48,782 nucleotides of DNA. It comes from an uncultured Clostridia bacterium. GTDB lineage: Bacteria; Bacillota_A; Clostridia; Christensenellales; Aristaeellaceae. Shown here piece after piece: positions 1-8,462 of the stretch. The stretch spans positions 1-48,782 of the forward strand of contig CAKUDW010000001.1 of NCBI GenBank assembly GCA_934645275.1, written 5' to 3'. The translations under genes and the position numbers were made by a program. Position 1 is the stretch's first letter; every line of letters begins with the position of its first letter. The notes under the pieces were generated by a model, which searched no databases, had not been told where the DNA came from, and saw only the letters and a program-made list of their open reading frames with translations.

Positions 1-2
1 AT

Positions 3-3000
3 AAGAGCCAGGTCAACAAGATGTATCCGACATCGTTCACGCTGACGGTAAACATCAAGGCGCCCTCCGGCGTGGAGAGCGTTGTGCTGGATAAGACCAG
101 CATGAACCTCGTTCTGTGCGACGGCTTCAACATCGGCAAGCTCACCGCGACGGTCAATCCCGAGACCGTGGATCAGGGCGTCGTATGGTCCTCCGATAAT
201 GAAGAAATCGCGACCGTTTCCAACGATGGCACTGTAACTGCGGTTGCAGCTGGCACCGCGAATATCACCGCGAAGAGCACGCTGGACGAAAGCAAGACTG
301 CAAGCTGCGAAATCACCGTGACCGAGGAAGTTAAGCTCACCAGCATTAACTGGTCGATCGACACGGCGAATTCCGAGCTTCAGCGCGTAAACAAGAACAG
401 CAGCGCGTATGTCTACGTCGTTGATAAGGATGCGGATGTCGGCAAGAAGATCGTCATGAAGGCGACCTACAAGCCGGCAGATGCGACGAACAAGACCCTG
501 AAGGCCGTCGAATGGGCGCTCAAGGGCACGAACGTCGATACCATCGCTTCTATTGATGAATACGGCACCGTGATCTGGAAGGGTGGCTACGGCAAGGCGG
601 AACTGAACGGCAAGGTTCCCTACAATGGAACCACGACCACGAAGGTTCAGACGCTGCACTTTACGCCCGGTCTCGCGACCGCCGCAAAGGTCATGAAGGA
701 CGGCGAAGAAGTGACCGAGACGATCGTCATAAATTCCGGCGAAACGCTCACCTTCAACGCAGGGTGGGACGTGACCAACGAGGCGTATACTCCCGAATAT
801 CAGTGGGTGCGCCTGACCGGCGACGGAAGCGACAACAATAAGTTCAGCGGCCTCACCGCGAACGGCGATCTCGAGATCACGCCCGAGAAGCTCACGAGAT
901 GGGGCATTGCGAACGCCGGCGACGAGCTCACGCTCCAGCTGCGCGTGGCGATCTATCAGAGCGCGGTCAAGAATGCGACCAGCGATACGGACACCGTCAA
1001 GAAGACCTTCGTCCTGAAGCTTGCTCCGGCGGTCGAGAGCATAACGCTGGATAAGGCCGAGCTTTCGCTGAATACTGGCGATACTGCAACCCTGACCGCG
1101 ACGGTCGAGCCCGCAGATGCAGATCAGGCGGTTGTCTGGTCTACCTCCGATTCGAACGTTGCGACTGTTGAAAACGGCGTTGTGACCGCAGTTGGCGCGG
1201 GCACGGCGACCATCACCGCGGCGAGCAAAGCGGATGCGACCAAGACCGCGACCTGCGAAGTCACCGTAACGGCGAAGCAGGATTACACCGGCGCGTATCT
1301 GGCGGTTCGCCTGGGCAAGGGCACTGAAGAAAGCCCCTACACTTATAAGGCAGTCGGCGATGAGACCGTTTACCTGAATGCGCACGGCGCGGTAGCCGAC
1401 GACGTGAGCTGGACGGGCGCCGCAGGATTCTTCGCGATGCTGGACGGCAAGCCGATCGAAGGCGTTGAATGGGTGCTTGAGAATAAGGACAACGCGCAGT
1501 TCGACACCATGAATGAAAGCCAGTATACGCCCGGCGTGTGCGTCAATGCGCGCGCGAGCGGCGGCAAGCTCGGCTCCAACGCGCTGATTGCGACGCTGCC
1601 GGACGGCACGGAGCTCACTGCGAAGCTGGAAATGGTGTATCTGGCGACCAAGATCTCGCTCACCGGTCTGAACGGCGCGGATGGATTCAATTCCTGGCAG
1701 GTCACCAATAAGCATTACGACTATGTCGGCACGACCGGCGATTCGTTCACGCCCGCCTACAACCTGCTGTATCAGAACAGCATCATGAAGGATGCGGATA
1801 AGCTCGCCACCAACAAGGTGACCTTCCGCAGCATGGACGAGAGCGTTGCGACCGTCGATGAAAACGGCAAGGTAACGCTGACCGGCGATGGCACGACGCA
1901 GGTTTATGTCGTAATCAGCATGAAGCTGGGTCATAAGGACGAACCGGACGAGCTGCGCTCCGTTCCGATCAACGTGTATTCCGGCAATTATGCCAAGGCT
2001 TACAACTGGTATCTGAACGGTGAAAAGCTGGAGCGCGACTATGACCTCACCGGCGCGGGCAAGTATATCTATACCAAGACCTCCGTCGTTGAAGGCCGCG
2101 AGACCGAATTCACCGTAAAAGCAGTTCCGGACGGCGCGCCGCTGAAGATCAAGAGCGCTTCCGCCAAGGATGCTTCCATTCTGGAAGTGACCGTTAAGGA
2201 CGATACCACTTTGGTGGTGAAGGGCCTGAAGGAAGCTGCGGACCTGACGTCCATCAGCATTGAATTCGACCGTACCTCCGGCGACTTCCAGCCCAACGGC
2301 AGCTGGGGCAATATCTATCTGACGGTCGAAAAGGCGCCGGATTACAGCAATGCGTATCTGGCGTACTGCAAGGGCAGCAAGACCGCGTATGAATTCATTC
2401 CGGTCGGCGATACGATTTACATCAACAACTGGGCGAACGGCGCAAACTTCATTCAGGAATACCGCATCGCGGTCGTGAACAACGGCGAGATCGTTGCAGA
2501 TATGCCGAATGAGAACTGGGCGGTCGAGAATAAGGACAATGTCTTTATGAACGCCTATCACAATTCCTCCGATCCGGACGGCGTGTTCTATATCAACGCC
2601 CACGGAAAGGACGAAGGCGCGAACGGTTCTATCACCGCGACGCTGCCGGATGGCAAGACGCTTTCTGCAAATGTCGTCGTGACCGAATCGGCGTCCAAGA
2701 TCACGATCAACGGCGTGGAGGGCATCGCGAAGAACCGTTACAGCAACTATTCCGCGTTCCCGGCAGTCGGCGATACGTTCAAGTTCACCTATGTGCTGTA
2801 CAATGCGAGCAATAACAAGGTCGCGGCGGCGAATACGAAGTTCATCTTCAAATCGTCGAACACCGACGTTGTGACCGTTGACGAGAACAATGCGCTGACC
2901 GCCGTCGGCGAAGGCAGCGCGCAGATCACCGTGTTCGAGCAGGTCTATTGCTACGGCGAGCCGGTCGAAGCTGAAGTGGCGACCAGAGACTATAGAAATA

Positions 3001-6000
3001 CGAAGTACACGATCAACGCCTATGTCGACCCGAGCTATGTCGATTACTTTGCGGTGGTCGACGCGAACGGCGATATTCAGGGTACATATGCGGAGAATGC
3101 TTACGGCAGTACCCTGCCGACGATCACCCTGAATGCGGGCGAGGAGATCACCCTGTTCGCAAAGGGAATGCCCGGCAAGACCGACCTCGTCTACTCCGGC
3201 ACGACTGCCAGCAGCAAGAGCTTCAAGCTCCAGTCCGGCAGCGGCATTACCGTTACCAACAACGATGACGGCAGCTTCACCCTGAAGGCGAATGACGTGA
3301 CCGAGAAAACGACCGCGACCGTGCGCAGCCCGGGCTTCTACAGAAGCGCTGCGAACAAGAAGGCGGCAAGCTCGTTTGATACGACTGTCGTAATCGAGCC
3401 CGCGGCGGCGGTGGAGAGCGTAACCGTGGAGCCGACCGCAGTCGAGCTGAAGGAAGGCGAAACCGCGACCCTGACAGCGACGGTCAAGCCTGAAACCGCG
3501 AATTCGGAAATCGTCTGGACGAGCGAAAACGAAGAAGTCGCTACCGTTGAAAAAGGCGTCGTGACCGCGCTGAAGGCGGGTACCACGACCATCAAGGCGA
3601 CGATCGCGAAGGATGACACCAAGTTCGCGACCTGCGAAGTGACCGTAACGAGTGTGAAGTCCATCACGGTTGAAGCGAACTATGACAGCTCCAGCGCCTC
3701 GAACTTCCCGAAGGTGTACGGCCGTGACGGCGTGGACATCACGAAGGTCGTGAAGGTGACCACCGAACCGGCGGGCCTTGAGTACGACCTGAAGGTCGAT
3801 CTGGACGGCGTGCTGAACAACACCATCCGCGCGGCATTGCGCTATGATGCGGATACGCATATGCTGTCCATCAAGAACACATATGGCATCCTCAGTGTTA
3901 TCCCCGTTGTGGCGACTCTGAAGGATGACCCGACCGTGACCTCGACCGTCAAGATCAGCGTCAACTTCATCAAGGTGAAGGTCGATAGTCTGACCCTTAC
4001 GGATGAGAACGGCAATACCAAGGGCACCTACGAGGTCGGCGATACGCTGATTCTGAAGGCTGCCTACGATCCGGCGAACGCGTCGTACCAGGATACCAAG
4101 TGGGATTCCACGAACAAGGACGTCGCAACCGTTGAAATGCTGACCGATCCGGATGGTGCGAGCACCGCGAAGGTGACGATCGTCGGCGAGGGCGAAGTGG
4201 AGATCCGCGCGTGGCCGAACAACAACGTCAATTCCGAAGGCGTTGCGCTGCGCAAGACGTACGAGATCACCGTACCTGCTCAGCCCAGGGTGGAAGGCCT
4301 TACCGCGCTGCTCGGCTGCGATCAGACGAGCGTGAAGGTGGGCGAGGAGATCGAGGTGGATCTGTATGTCGATTCCGGCAATGCGGAAGAAACCTACAAC
4401 GCCTTCCAGTTTGGCGTGAACTTCTCCGATAATCTCGAGTATCTGGGCTCCACCGGCCTGAACACCGAGAGCGATTACAACTATGTGGATGTAAACGGCA
4501 GCACCGTGACCGTTTCCGGCTTCGGTGCGAGCAAGACCGTCAGCGGCGAAAACGCGCTGGTAACGCTGCGCTTCAAGGCGAAGGCCGCGGGCGAGGCGAA
4601 GGTGACGCTGCCCGAGAACGCTGCGTTTGCCAATGGCAAGAGCGTCGCCGTAAGCGACGACCTGCAAGCCATCAAGGTGCTGAATAACGAAGTGATTTTG
4701 AATGTGAAGAAGAGCTTCGAAATTCCGGTTACCGGCGGCACGGTCGACGGCGGCAAGACCACGATCCCGGCCACTGAAGGCGAGTCTACTTCCTTCAAGC
4801 CCGATGCGCCTGACGACGGCAAGCAGATCGACGAGGTGCGGGTGAATGGCGAAAAGGTCGCGCCCAATGAGGACGGCTCTTATACCATTCCGAACCCGAC
4901 TGAGGATACTACGGTTGAGATCGTAATCAATCCCAAGACCTATACCGTGACCATTACCGGCACTGGCGCTGGCGATGCGAGCGGCGAAGCGACGGCAAAG
5001 CACGGACAGACCTATCGTTTCACGATCAACAAGGATGCGGATTACAACTACACCATCAGCGTAACTGTCGGCGGGAAAGCCGTTTCCGTGACCGGCGAAT
5101 ATGAAATCGCAGGTGAAGACGTGACCGGCAACATTGCCATCGTGATCAATAAGGAAAAGAAATCTCAGGAAGAAACGATGCGCAGCGTTACGGCCTACCT
5201 GAACGGTGCAGACGCGAAGGAGATGGCAAAGGTTGCAAAGGATGCTCAGAGCTACGCCTTCACGAATCCCTATGCGAAGTCTGCGAAGCCCTATAAGGCG
5301 ACCGTAAATGGCGCTGAAGTGGACGTCACGGCTGGCGCGAACGGCAGCTGGACGATTTCGGGTCCGTTTGCAGGCGATGTTGAGATCTTCTTTGGCGGCG
5401 TGTACAACGTGACCAAGCCCGCGGATGTGACCGGCGAAGCGACTGCCGAATATCTGAAGGATTACAGCTTCACCGTGCCCGCGGCCCGTGCGGAAGGCAA
5501 GCCCAGCGTGACCATCGGCGGCGCGGAATACGCGCTGGCAAACGGTACGGCGAACGCTGACGGCAACACGACCTACGTGATTTCCGGTGCGGACATTACG
5601 GGCGATATCGTGATTACGCTGCCCGAACCGGCGGCTCAGGTCAATGTGAACCTGTACTTCAAGGCCGAGGATAAGTCCGGCACGGCGTACAACGTCTATC
5701 TGGTTACGGCAAAGGCTGGCGCGGCAATGCCCGCGGGCAAGGTGTTTGCCTACGACGGCACGGCGATGTTCTGGTCCGAGGAATATCAGGCGTTCGCGTA
5801 TCTGGTATCCGTGAACGGCACATTCAGCGCCGAGGAAGCGACGAAGCATGTTGCGATGGCCGACGGCGACAAGGCGAGCAAGATGGTAGACTACACCGGC
5901 GATGTGAACATGTCCAACAAGGTCGACCTGAACGACGCACAGCTGGTGTACGACCTGTACAATGCCAACTATCATGATTTCTCCGTGGTCAGCATGGAAA

Positions 6001-6083
6001 AGATGCTGCGCGCGGATGTGAGCAAGGACAAGCAGATCGATGTGTCGGATGTTACCGCCATCGTATCCATTGTCCGCAAGTAA
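3..6083 (+). CDS. Giant secreted BIG2 / cohesin / dockerin surface protein (5' end outside window)
   Basis: The reading frame is open from the left edge (six codons precede the first ATG at 21), so the true start and signal peptide lie outside the window. More than 2000 residues are visible. Three bacterial Ig-like BIG2 domains sit at about residues 18-103, 338-419 and 1130-1212 counted from the ATG at 21; each has the family's 'VESVxLD...ATLTATV...VVW.S...VATV..GVVTA..AGTxxITA' layout. A cohesin-like beta-sandwich lies at about 1424-1560, followed by lysine/glycine-rich beta-repeat segments. The last 65 residues are a type-I dockerin with two Ca-binding loops, DVNMSNKVDLND and DVSKDKQIDVSD. 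BIG2 proteins are normally exported adhesive or structural proteins, and dockerins bind cohesins. Having both modules in one chain suggests self- or cross-assembly on the cell surface. Lysine AAG and GCG/ACC codons dominate, as in highly expressed genes. No catalytic domain was recognised. Confidence 0.85.
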   Translation, partial: KSQVNKMYPTSFTLTVNIKAPSGVESVVLDKTSMNLVLCDGFNIGKLTATVNPETVDQGVVWSSDNEEIATVSNDGTVTAVAAGTANITAKSTLDESKTASCEITVTEEVKLTSINWSIDTANSELQRVNKNSSAYVYVVDKDADVGKKIVMKATYKPADATNKTLKAVEWALKGTNVDTIASIDEYGTVIWKGGYGKAELNGKVPYNGTTTTKVQTLHFTPGLATAAKVMKDGEEVTETIVINSGETLTFNAGWDVTNEAYTPEYQWVRLTGDGSDNNKFSGLTANGDLEITPEKLTRWGIANAGDELTLQLRVAIYQSAVKNATSDTDTVKKTFVLKLAPAVESITLDKAELSLNTGDTATLTATVEPADADQAVVWSTSDSNVATVENGVVTAVGAGTATITAASKADATKTATCEVTVTAKQDYTGAYLAVRLGKGTEESPYTYKAVGDETVYLNAHGAVADDVSWTGAAGFFAMLDGKPIEGVEWVLENKDNAQFDTMNESQYTPGVCVNARASGGKLGSNALIATLPDGTELTAKLEMVYLATKISLTGLNGADGFNSWQVTNKHYDYVGTTGDSFTPAYNLLYQNSIMKDADKLATNKVTFRSMDESVATVDENGKVTLTGDGTTQVYVVISMKLGHKDEPDELRSVPINVYSGNYAKAYNWYLNGEKLERDYDLTGAGKYIYTKTSVVEGRETEFTVKAVPDGAPLKIKSASAKDASILEVTVKDDTTLVVKGLKEAADLTSISIEFDRTSGDFQPNGSWGNIYLTVEKAPDYSNAYLAYCKGSKTAYEFIPVGDTIYINNWANGANFIQEYRIAVVNNGEIVADMPNENWAVENKDNVFMNAYHNSSDPDGVFYINAHGKDEGANGSITATLPDGKTLSANVVVTESASKITINGVEGIAKNRYSNYSAFPAVGDTFKFTYVLYNASNNKVAAANTKFIFKSSNTDVVTVDENNALTAVGEGSAQITVFEQVYCYGEPVEAEVATRDYRNTKYTINAYVDPSYVDYFAVVDANGDIQGTYAENAYGSTLPTITLNAGEEITLFAKGMPGKTDLVYSGTTASSKSFKLQSGSGITVTNNDDGSFTLKANDVTEKTTATVRSPGFYRSAANKKAASSFDTTVVIEPAAAVESVTVEPTAVELKEGETATLTATVKPETANSEIVWTSENEEVATVEKGVVTALKAGTTTIKATIAKDDTKFATCEVTVTSVKSITVEANYDSSSASNFPKVYGRDGVDITKVVKVTTEPAGLEYDLKVDLDGVLNNTIRAALRYDADTHMLSIKNTYGILSVIPVVATLKDDPTVTSTVKISVNFIKVKVDSLTLTDENGNTKGTYEVGDTLILKAAYDPANASYQDTKWDSTNKDVATVEMLTDPDGASTAKVTIVGEGEVEIRAWPNNNVNSEGVALRKTYEITVPAQPRVEGLTALLGCDQTSVKVGEEIEVDLYVDSGNAEETYNAFQFGVNFSDNLEYLGSTGLNTESDYNYVDVNGSTVTVSGFGASKTVSGENALVTLRFKAKAAGEAKVTLPENAAFANGKSVAVSDDLQAIKVLNNEVILNVKKSFEIPVTGGTVDGGKTTIPATEGESTSFKPDAPDDGKQIDEVRVNGEKVAPNEDGSYTIPNPTEDTTVEIVINPKTYTVTITGTGAGDASGEATAKHGQTYRFTINKDADYNYTISVTVGGKAVSVTGEYEIAGEDVTGNIAIVINKEKKSQEETMRSVTAYLNGADAKEMAKVAKDAQSYAFTNPYAKSAKPYKATVNGAEVDVTAGANGSWTISGPFAGDVEIFFGGVYNVTKPADVTGEATAEYLKDYSFTVPAARAEGKPSVTIGGAEYALANGTANADGNTTYVISGADITGDIVITLPEPAAQVNVNLYFKAEDKSGTAYNVYLVTAKAGAAMPAGKVFAYDGTAMFWSEEYQAFAYLVSVNGTFSAEEATKHVAMADGDKASKMVDYTGDVNMSNKVDLNDAQLVYDLYNANYHDFSVVSMEKMLRADVSKDKQIDVSDVTAIVSIVRK

Positions 6084-6095
6084 GTAACGACCACA

Positions 6096-6135
6096 GGGAA
6101 CCGCTGGCGGCGCGCTGTTGCCGCCGGCTGTTCCC
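6096..6135 (+). terminator. Long GC-rich hairpin after the giant surface gene
   Basis: A 16-bp imperfect stem (left arm 6096-6111, right arm 6120-6135, one mismatch and one G-T pair) with an 8-nt loop lies 13 nt after the stop codon. There is no T-tract, so it may be an RNA-stabilising or rho-type element instead of an intrinsic terminator. A second small hairpin follows at 6159-6179 (8-bp stem). Confidence 0.45.
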
Positions 6136-6210
6136 GCAAAATGCAATCCGATGCCCACAGTCCCGAGCTTTTCGGGGCTGCGGGCTTGTAGACATTAAAG
6201 GGGAAAAGCT

Positions 6211-7302
6211 ATGAAACGATTCATCGCAGGATTTCTGCTGTTGGCGCTGCTCCTGTCTGCCCAGACGGCGCTGGCCGTGAACCAGAAGCGCAACTATACG
6301 TTTGATTTGAATGTGAACGGTCAGCACGAAGTGCGCGTGCAAAAGGGTGACATCATTACGGTCGTATTTACGCTTCAGCGCACGGACAGTACATCTGCCT
6401 ACACCATGTACGCCATGCAGAACGAAATCAGATATGATGATGAATTCGTTCGGATCATTGAGGATGGCTCCATCGTCAGCGCGGACGTTCGCACGAAGGA
6501 TGTGCCGCTCATCGACGGCTCGCGCGAATTTTATATGAATTACGTATCCTTTGCCGACGGTGCGCAGTGGAAGGCAAATCAGCTTGTGGGCACGTTTCAG
6601 ATGGAGATTTTAGCCGATACGGGCATCAGCAAACTGACCAATGAAAACTACAAGGTATCCATTCGCGATGGCAGCGACGCCTATCAGGCCACAGCTAACG
6701 ACCTGACGCTGATTGTGTCCGACGAGTGCGTCGTCAGCTTCGAAACCAACGGCGGCACGCCGATTGAGGATATAACCGTGCTCTACGGCGAAAAGCTGGC
6801 AAGGCCGGAAGAACCGGTGAAGTCCGGCTGGCATGTTGCGGGCTGGTATCGGGATATAGATCTTACGCAGGAATGGAACTTTGATGAGGATACGGTCGAT
6901 TCCAATATGACACTCTATGCGAAGTGGGCAGAAGGCGACCCGCAGCGCAACATTTTCGCCAATGCGTGGAACTGGATTAGAAATCTGTTTGCCGGACTCG
7001 GCGATTGCCTGAGCGCGTGGTGGCCGTGGTGGCTGCTGTTGCCGGGCGCGCTGCTCCTGCTGCTGATTCTGCTTCTGCTGTTCAGGCGCGGTTGCCGCGT
7101 GATATTTGAAACGAACGGCGGCGCGCCCATTGACGCCGTCAGGGTGAAGAAGAACGATACGTTGGATGATCTGCCGGTACCGGTGCGCGGCTATTCCGTG
7201 TTCAGCGGCTGGTATAAGGATCAGGCGCTGAACGACCCGTGGTATGCGGGCGTCGATAAGGTGAAGAAACGCAAAACGATACTCTATGCAAAGTGGCAGT
7301 AA
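6211..7302 (+). CDS. Membrane-anchored protein with cohesin-like domain and two InlB-type B-repeats
   Basis: 363 residues. The start ATG follows an AAAGGGGAAAAG ribosome binding site. Residues 1-22 are a classic signal peptide ending in QTALA. About residues 25-170 resemble a cohesin fold (a 'VRVQKGDIITVVFTL' entry strand, then a 'YAMQNEIRYDDEFV' segment). Residues 172-240 are a Listeria/Bacteroides B-repeat (SFETNGG...GWYRD...TLYAKW). A very hydrophobic membrane segment spans about 270-292 and is followed by RRGCR. A second B-repeat (IFETNGG...GWYKD...ILYAKW) makes the C-terminus. With a cleaved signal peptide the second repeat would be cytoplasmic, which is unusual. It lies 127 nt after the cohesin/dockerin protein and may be its wall- or membrane-side partner; that partnership is an inference. 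Confidence 0.75.
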   Translation: MKRFIAGFLLLALLLSAQTALAVNQKRNYTFDLNVNGQHEVRVQKGDIITVVFTLQRTDSTSAYTMYAMQNEIRYDDEFVRIIEDGSIVSADVRTKDVPLIDGSREFYMNYVSFADGAQWKANQLVGTFQMEILADTGISKLTNENYKVSIRDGSDAYQATANDLTLIVSDECVVSFETNGGTPIEDITVLYGEKLARPEEPVKSGWHVAGWYRDIDLTQEWNFDEDTVDSNMTLYAKWAEGDPQRNIFANAWNWIRNLFAGLGDCLSAWWPWWLLLPGALLLLLILLLLFRRGCRVIFETNGGAPIDAVRVKKNDTLDDLPVPVRGYSVFSGWYKDQALNDPWYAGVDKVKKRKTILYAKWQ

Positions 7303-7320
7303 GCCGCAAATATGTCCTTG

Positions 7321-7350
7321 GATGCGCCGATGATTCATACTGGGCGCATC
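7321..7350 (+). terminator. Hairpin after the B-repeat gene
   Basis: Perfect 8-bp arms GATGCGCC / GGCGCATC flank a 14-nt loop, 18 nt after the stop codon. There is no strong T-tract downstream, so this is only a candidate terminator. An AT-rich stretch (7361-7394) follows and could hold the promoter of the next small gene. Confidence 0.4.
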
Positions 7351-7394
7351 TGAGGGCCAAAAAATTATAAATTATCGGAAAATAAAACTTATTT

Positions 7395-7685
7395 ATGAGC
7401 AATTGGAAATATCAGGATATGATTTCGCATCGAACGGGGAAGAAGCATTTCTGGCGGCGTGGCGAAGCGTTGACGGAACAGGACATCGCGCTGCTGAAGC
7501 CTGTGGCGCAGCAGGCGCTAAAGTTGGGACGGTCGCCGACTCGCCGGGAAGTCGATAATCTGGTTGAAATCAGAAAGCGCTTTCGTATATGGGAGGACGT
7601 GTTGTATGCAATCGGCCTGCCTTCCCTGAAGGACCCGGAGCAGGTTCGGCTTCGCGAGCAGAAGAACAGGATGGATAAGAGCTAG
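7395..7685 (+). CDS. Small orphan protein with HNH-associated-type repeat
   Basis: 96 residues, basic and cytoplasmic. The central segment from about residue 45 to 80 (LGRSPTRREVDN... RKRFRIWEDVLYAIGLP) has the pattern 'G-x-x-P-T...I..RF..W..AL..aGLP'. That pattern is typical of the short helical repeat found beside HNH and homing endonucleases and in DNA-binding proteins. No endonuclease domain is present, so on its own it may be a small DNA-binding protein or a leftover of a larger gene. No Shine-Dalgarno sequence precedes the ATG; the upstream 35 nt are very AT-rich. Codon use is less biased than in the preceding genes. The assignment is by pattern only. Confidence 0.5.
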   Translation: MSNWKYQDMISHRTGKKHFWRRGEALTEQDIALLKPVAQQALKLGRSPTRREVDNLVEIRKRFRIWEDVLYAIGLPSLKDPEQVRLREQKNRMDKS

Positions 7686-8200
7686 GGAAATCTTTGGTTT
7701 TTATGCACTTTGGCGTGTTCATCGACATGGCCGGTTCGTGCGCGGGCATGTCGTAAACTGGAGATAATCTGTCACGTTGAGGGCTGACGTTCTTTTAATA
7801 TAAACGATGCTTTGGACGTTGCGAATGATTCGGGATATCCGCTGCGGCATGCTAAGGCGCGGCCTGGGCGAGGACGGTGATTACGGGTTACCAAACGACA
7901 CGGGCCACCGGGCTTGGCGGCGCGGAGGCCGGCGAGGCGTGTAAAGGCCCGGCATGCCGAGTGGCGTACAGGCATGGGCACGCCGATATGAAGAAAATGA
8001 AGGAACCGTGGGAAGTATTGGATGCGACTCGTTTCATAAGTGCAGTGGGGTAGGCCCGCAAGACGACGTTCCGTTCTGCGTGCGATTGAATTGTATATCA
8101 ACAAATGCGGCAAAGTGCATTTAATTTTCAAATACAAAGATGCAAAATGCAATAATTATAGACGATATGATAAATATATCGAAAATGTAGCAAATGCTTA
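7686..8200. other. Gene-poor 0.5-kb stretch, possible gene remnant at its right end
   Basis: No convincing gene was found. The middle (about 7845-7985) is very GC-rich with no coding periodicity that I can see. On the plus strand an open frame runs from the GTG at 8040 to the stop at 8204. Its last 40 codons (AIELYINKCGKVHLIFKYKD...) read like the C-terminal tail of a real protein, perhaps of a recombinase, and codon use becomes AT-rich. A 126-codon minus-strand frame (7772-8152) looks non-coding (Arg/Pro/Ser-rich, no ribosome binding site). I treat the stretch as decayed sequence. Confidence 0.35.
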
Positions 8201-8229
8201 TTGACAAAGCGAGGGCAACATGATATAAT
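8201..8229 (+). promoter_or_regulatory. Promoter P1 of the LacI operon (consensus -35, extended -10)
   Basis: TTGACA (8201-8206), a 17-nt spacer and TATAAT (8224-8229), preceded by TG one base upstream (extended -10). This is a perfect vegetative-sigma promoter. It points right, into a leader of over 200 nt with no gene before the regulator, and its start site falls inside operator O1. Confidence 0.8.
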
Positions 8230-8233
8230 ACAA

Positions 8234-8257
8234 TTAATCGATTAATTAATCGATTAA
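8234..8257. promoter_or_regulatory. Operator O1: two tandem copies of TTAATCGATTAA
   Basis: A perfect 24-bp palindrome made of the 12-bp palindrome TTAATCGATTAA twice in tandem, starting 4 bp after the P1 -10 box. A bound repressor would block initiation. The identical sequence recurs at 8386-8409. The central CG and palindromic form fit the operators of LacI-family proteins, and the LacI gene starts about 200 bp downstream. Confidence 0.75.
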
Positions 8258-8294
8258 CCGACGCTGAATAATATGAACGCTATGTGGAATTAAA

Positions 8295-8306
8295 TTAATC
8301 GACTAA
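8295..8306. promoter_or_regulatory. Single half-operator between O1 and O2
   Basis: TTAATCGACTAA differs by one base from the 12-bp unit of the two full operators and lies between them, roughly 50 bp from O1 and 80 bp from O2. It could be a weak auxiliary site, or chance similarity in AT-rich DNA. Confidence 0.4.
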
Positions 8307-8352
8307 AATTCTGCAAAAGCGCCAGTATTTGGCAGCGTGTACTTCGCGTGGA

Positions 8353-8381
8353 TTGACAAATATACCGCACTGTGCTATCAT
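8353..8381 (+). promoter_or_regulatory. Promoter P2 of the LacI operon
   Basis: TTGACA (8353-8358), a 17-nt spacer and TATCAT (8376-8381). Operator O2 starts 4 bp after the -10 box, the same geometry as P1/O1. P2 is the nearest promoter to the regulator gene and probably drives it and the transporter genes. Confidence 0.8.
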
Positions 8382-8385
8382 GTGT

Positions 8386-8409
8386 TTAATCGATTAATTA
8401 ATCGATTAA
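8386..8409. promoter_or_regulatory. Operator O2: identical to O1
   Basis: The same 24-bp sequence as O1 (TTAATCGATTAA twice), covering the expected P2 transcription start. The centre-to-centre distance to O1 is 152 bp, which would allow DNA looping by a tetrameric or paired LacI-type repressor. Autoregulation is inferred from position. Confidence 0.75.
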
Positions 8410-8462
8410 AGTGCGTGAAAACAGAAATGTTTTGAAATACACAAGAGGCGGGAGTGGAAATC

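Noticed and set aside
7772..8152. 126-codon minus-strand frame in the gene-poor region
   Set aside because: Arg/Pro/Ser-rich, no ribosome binding site, crosses a GC-rich stretch without codon periodicity.
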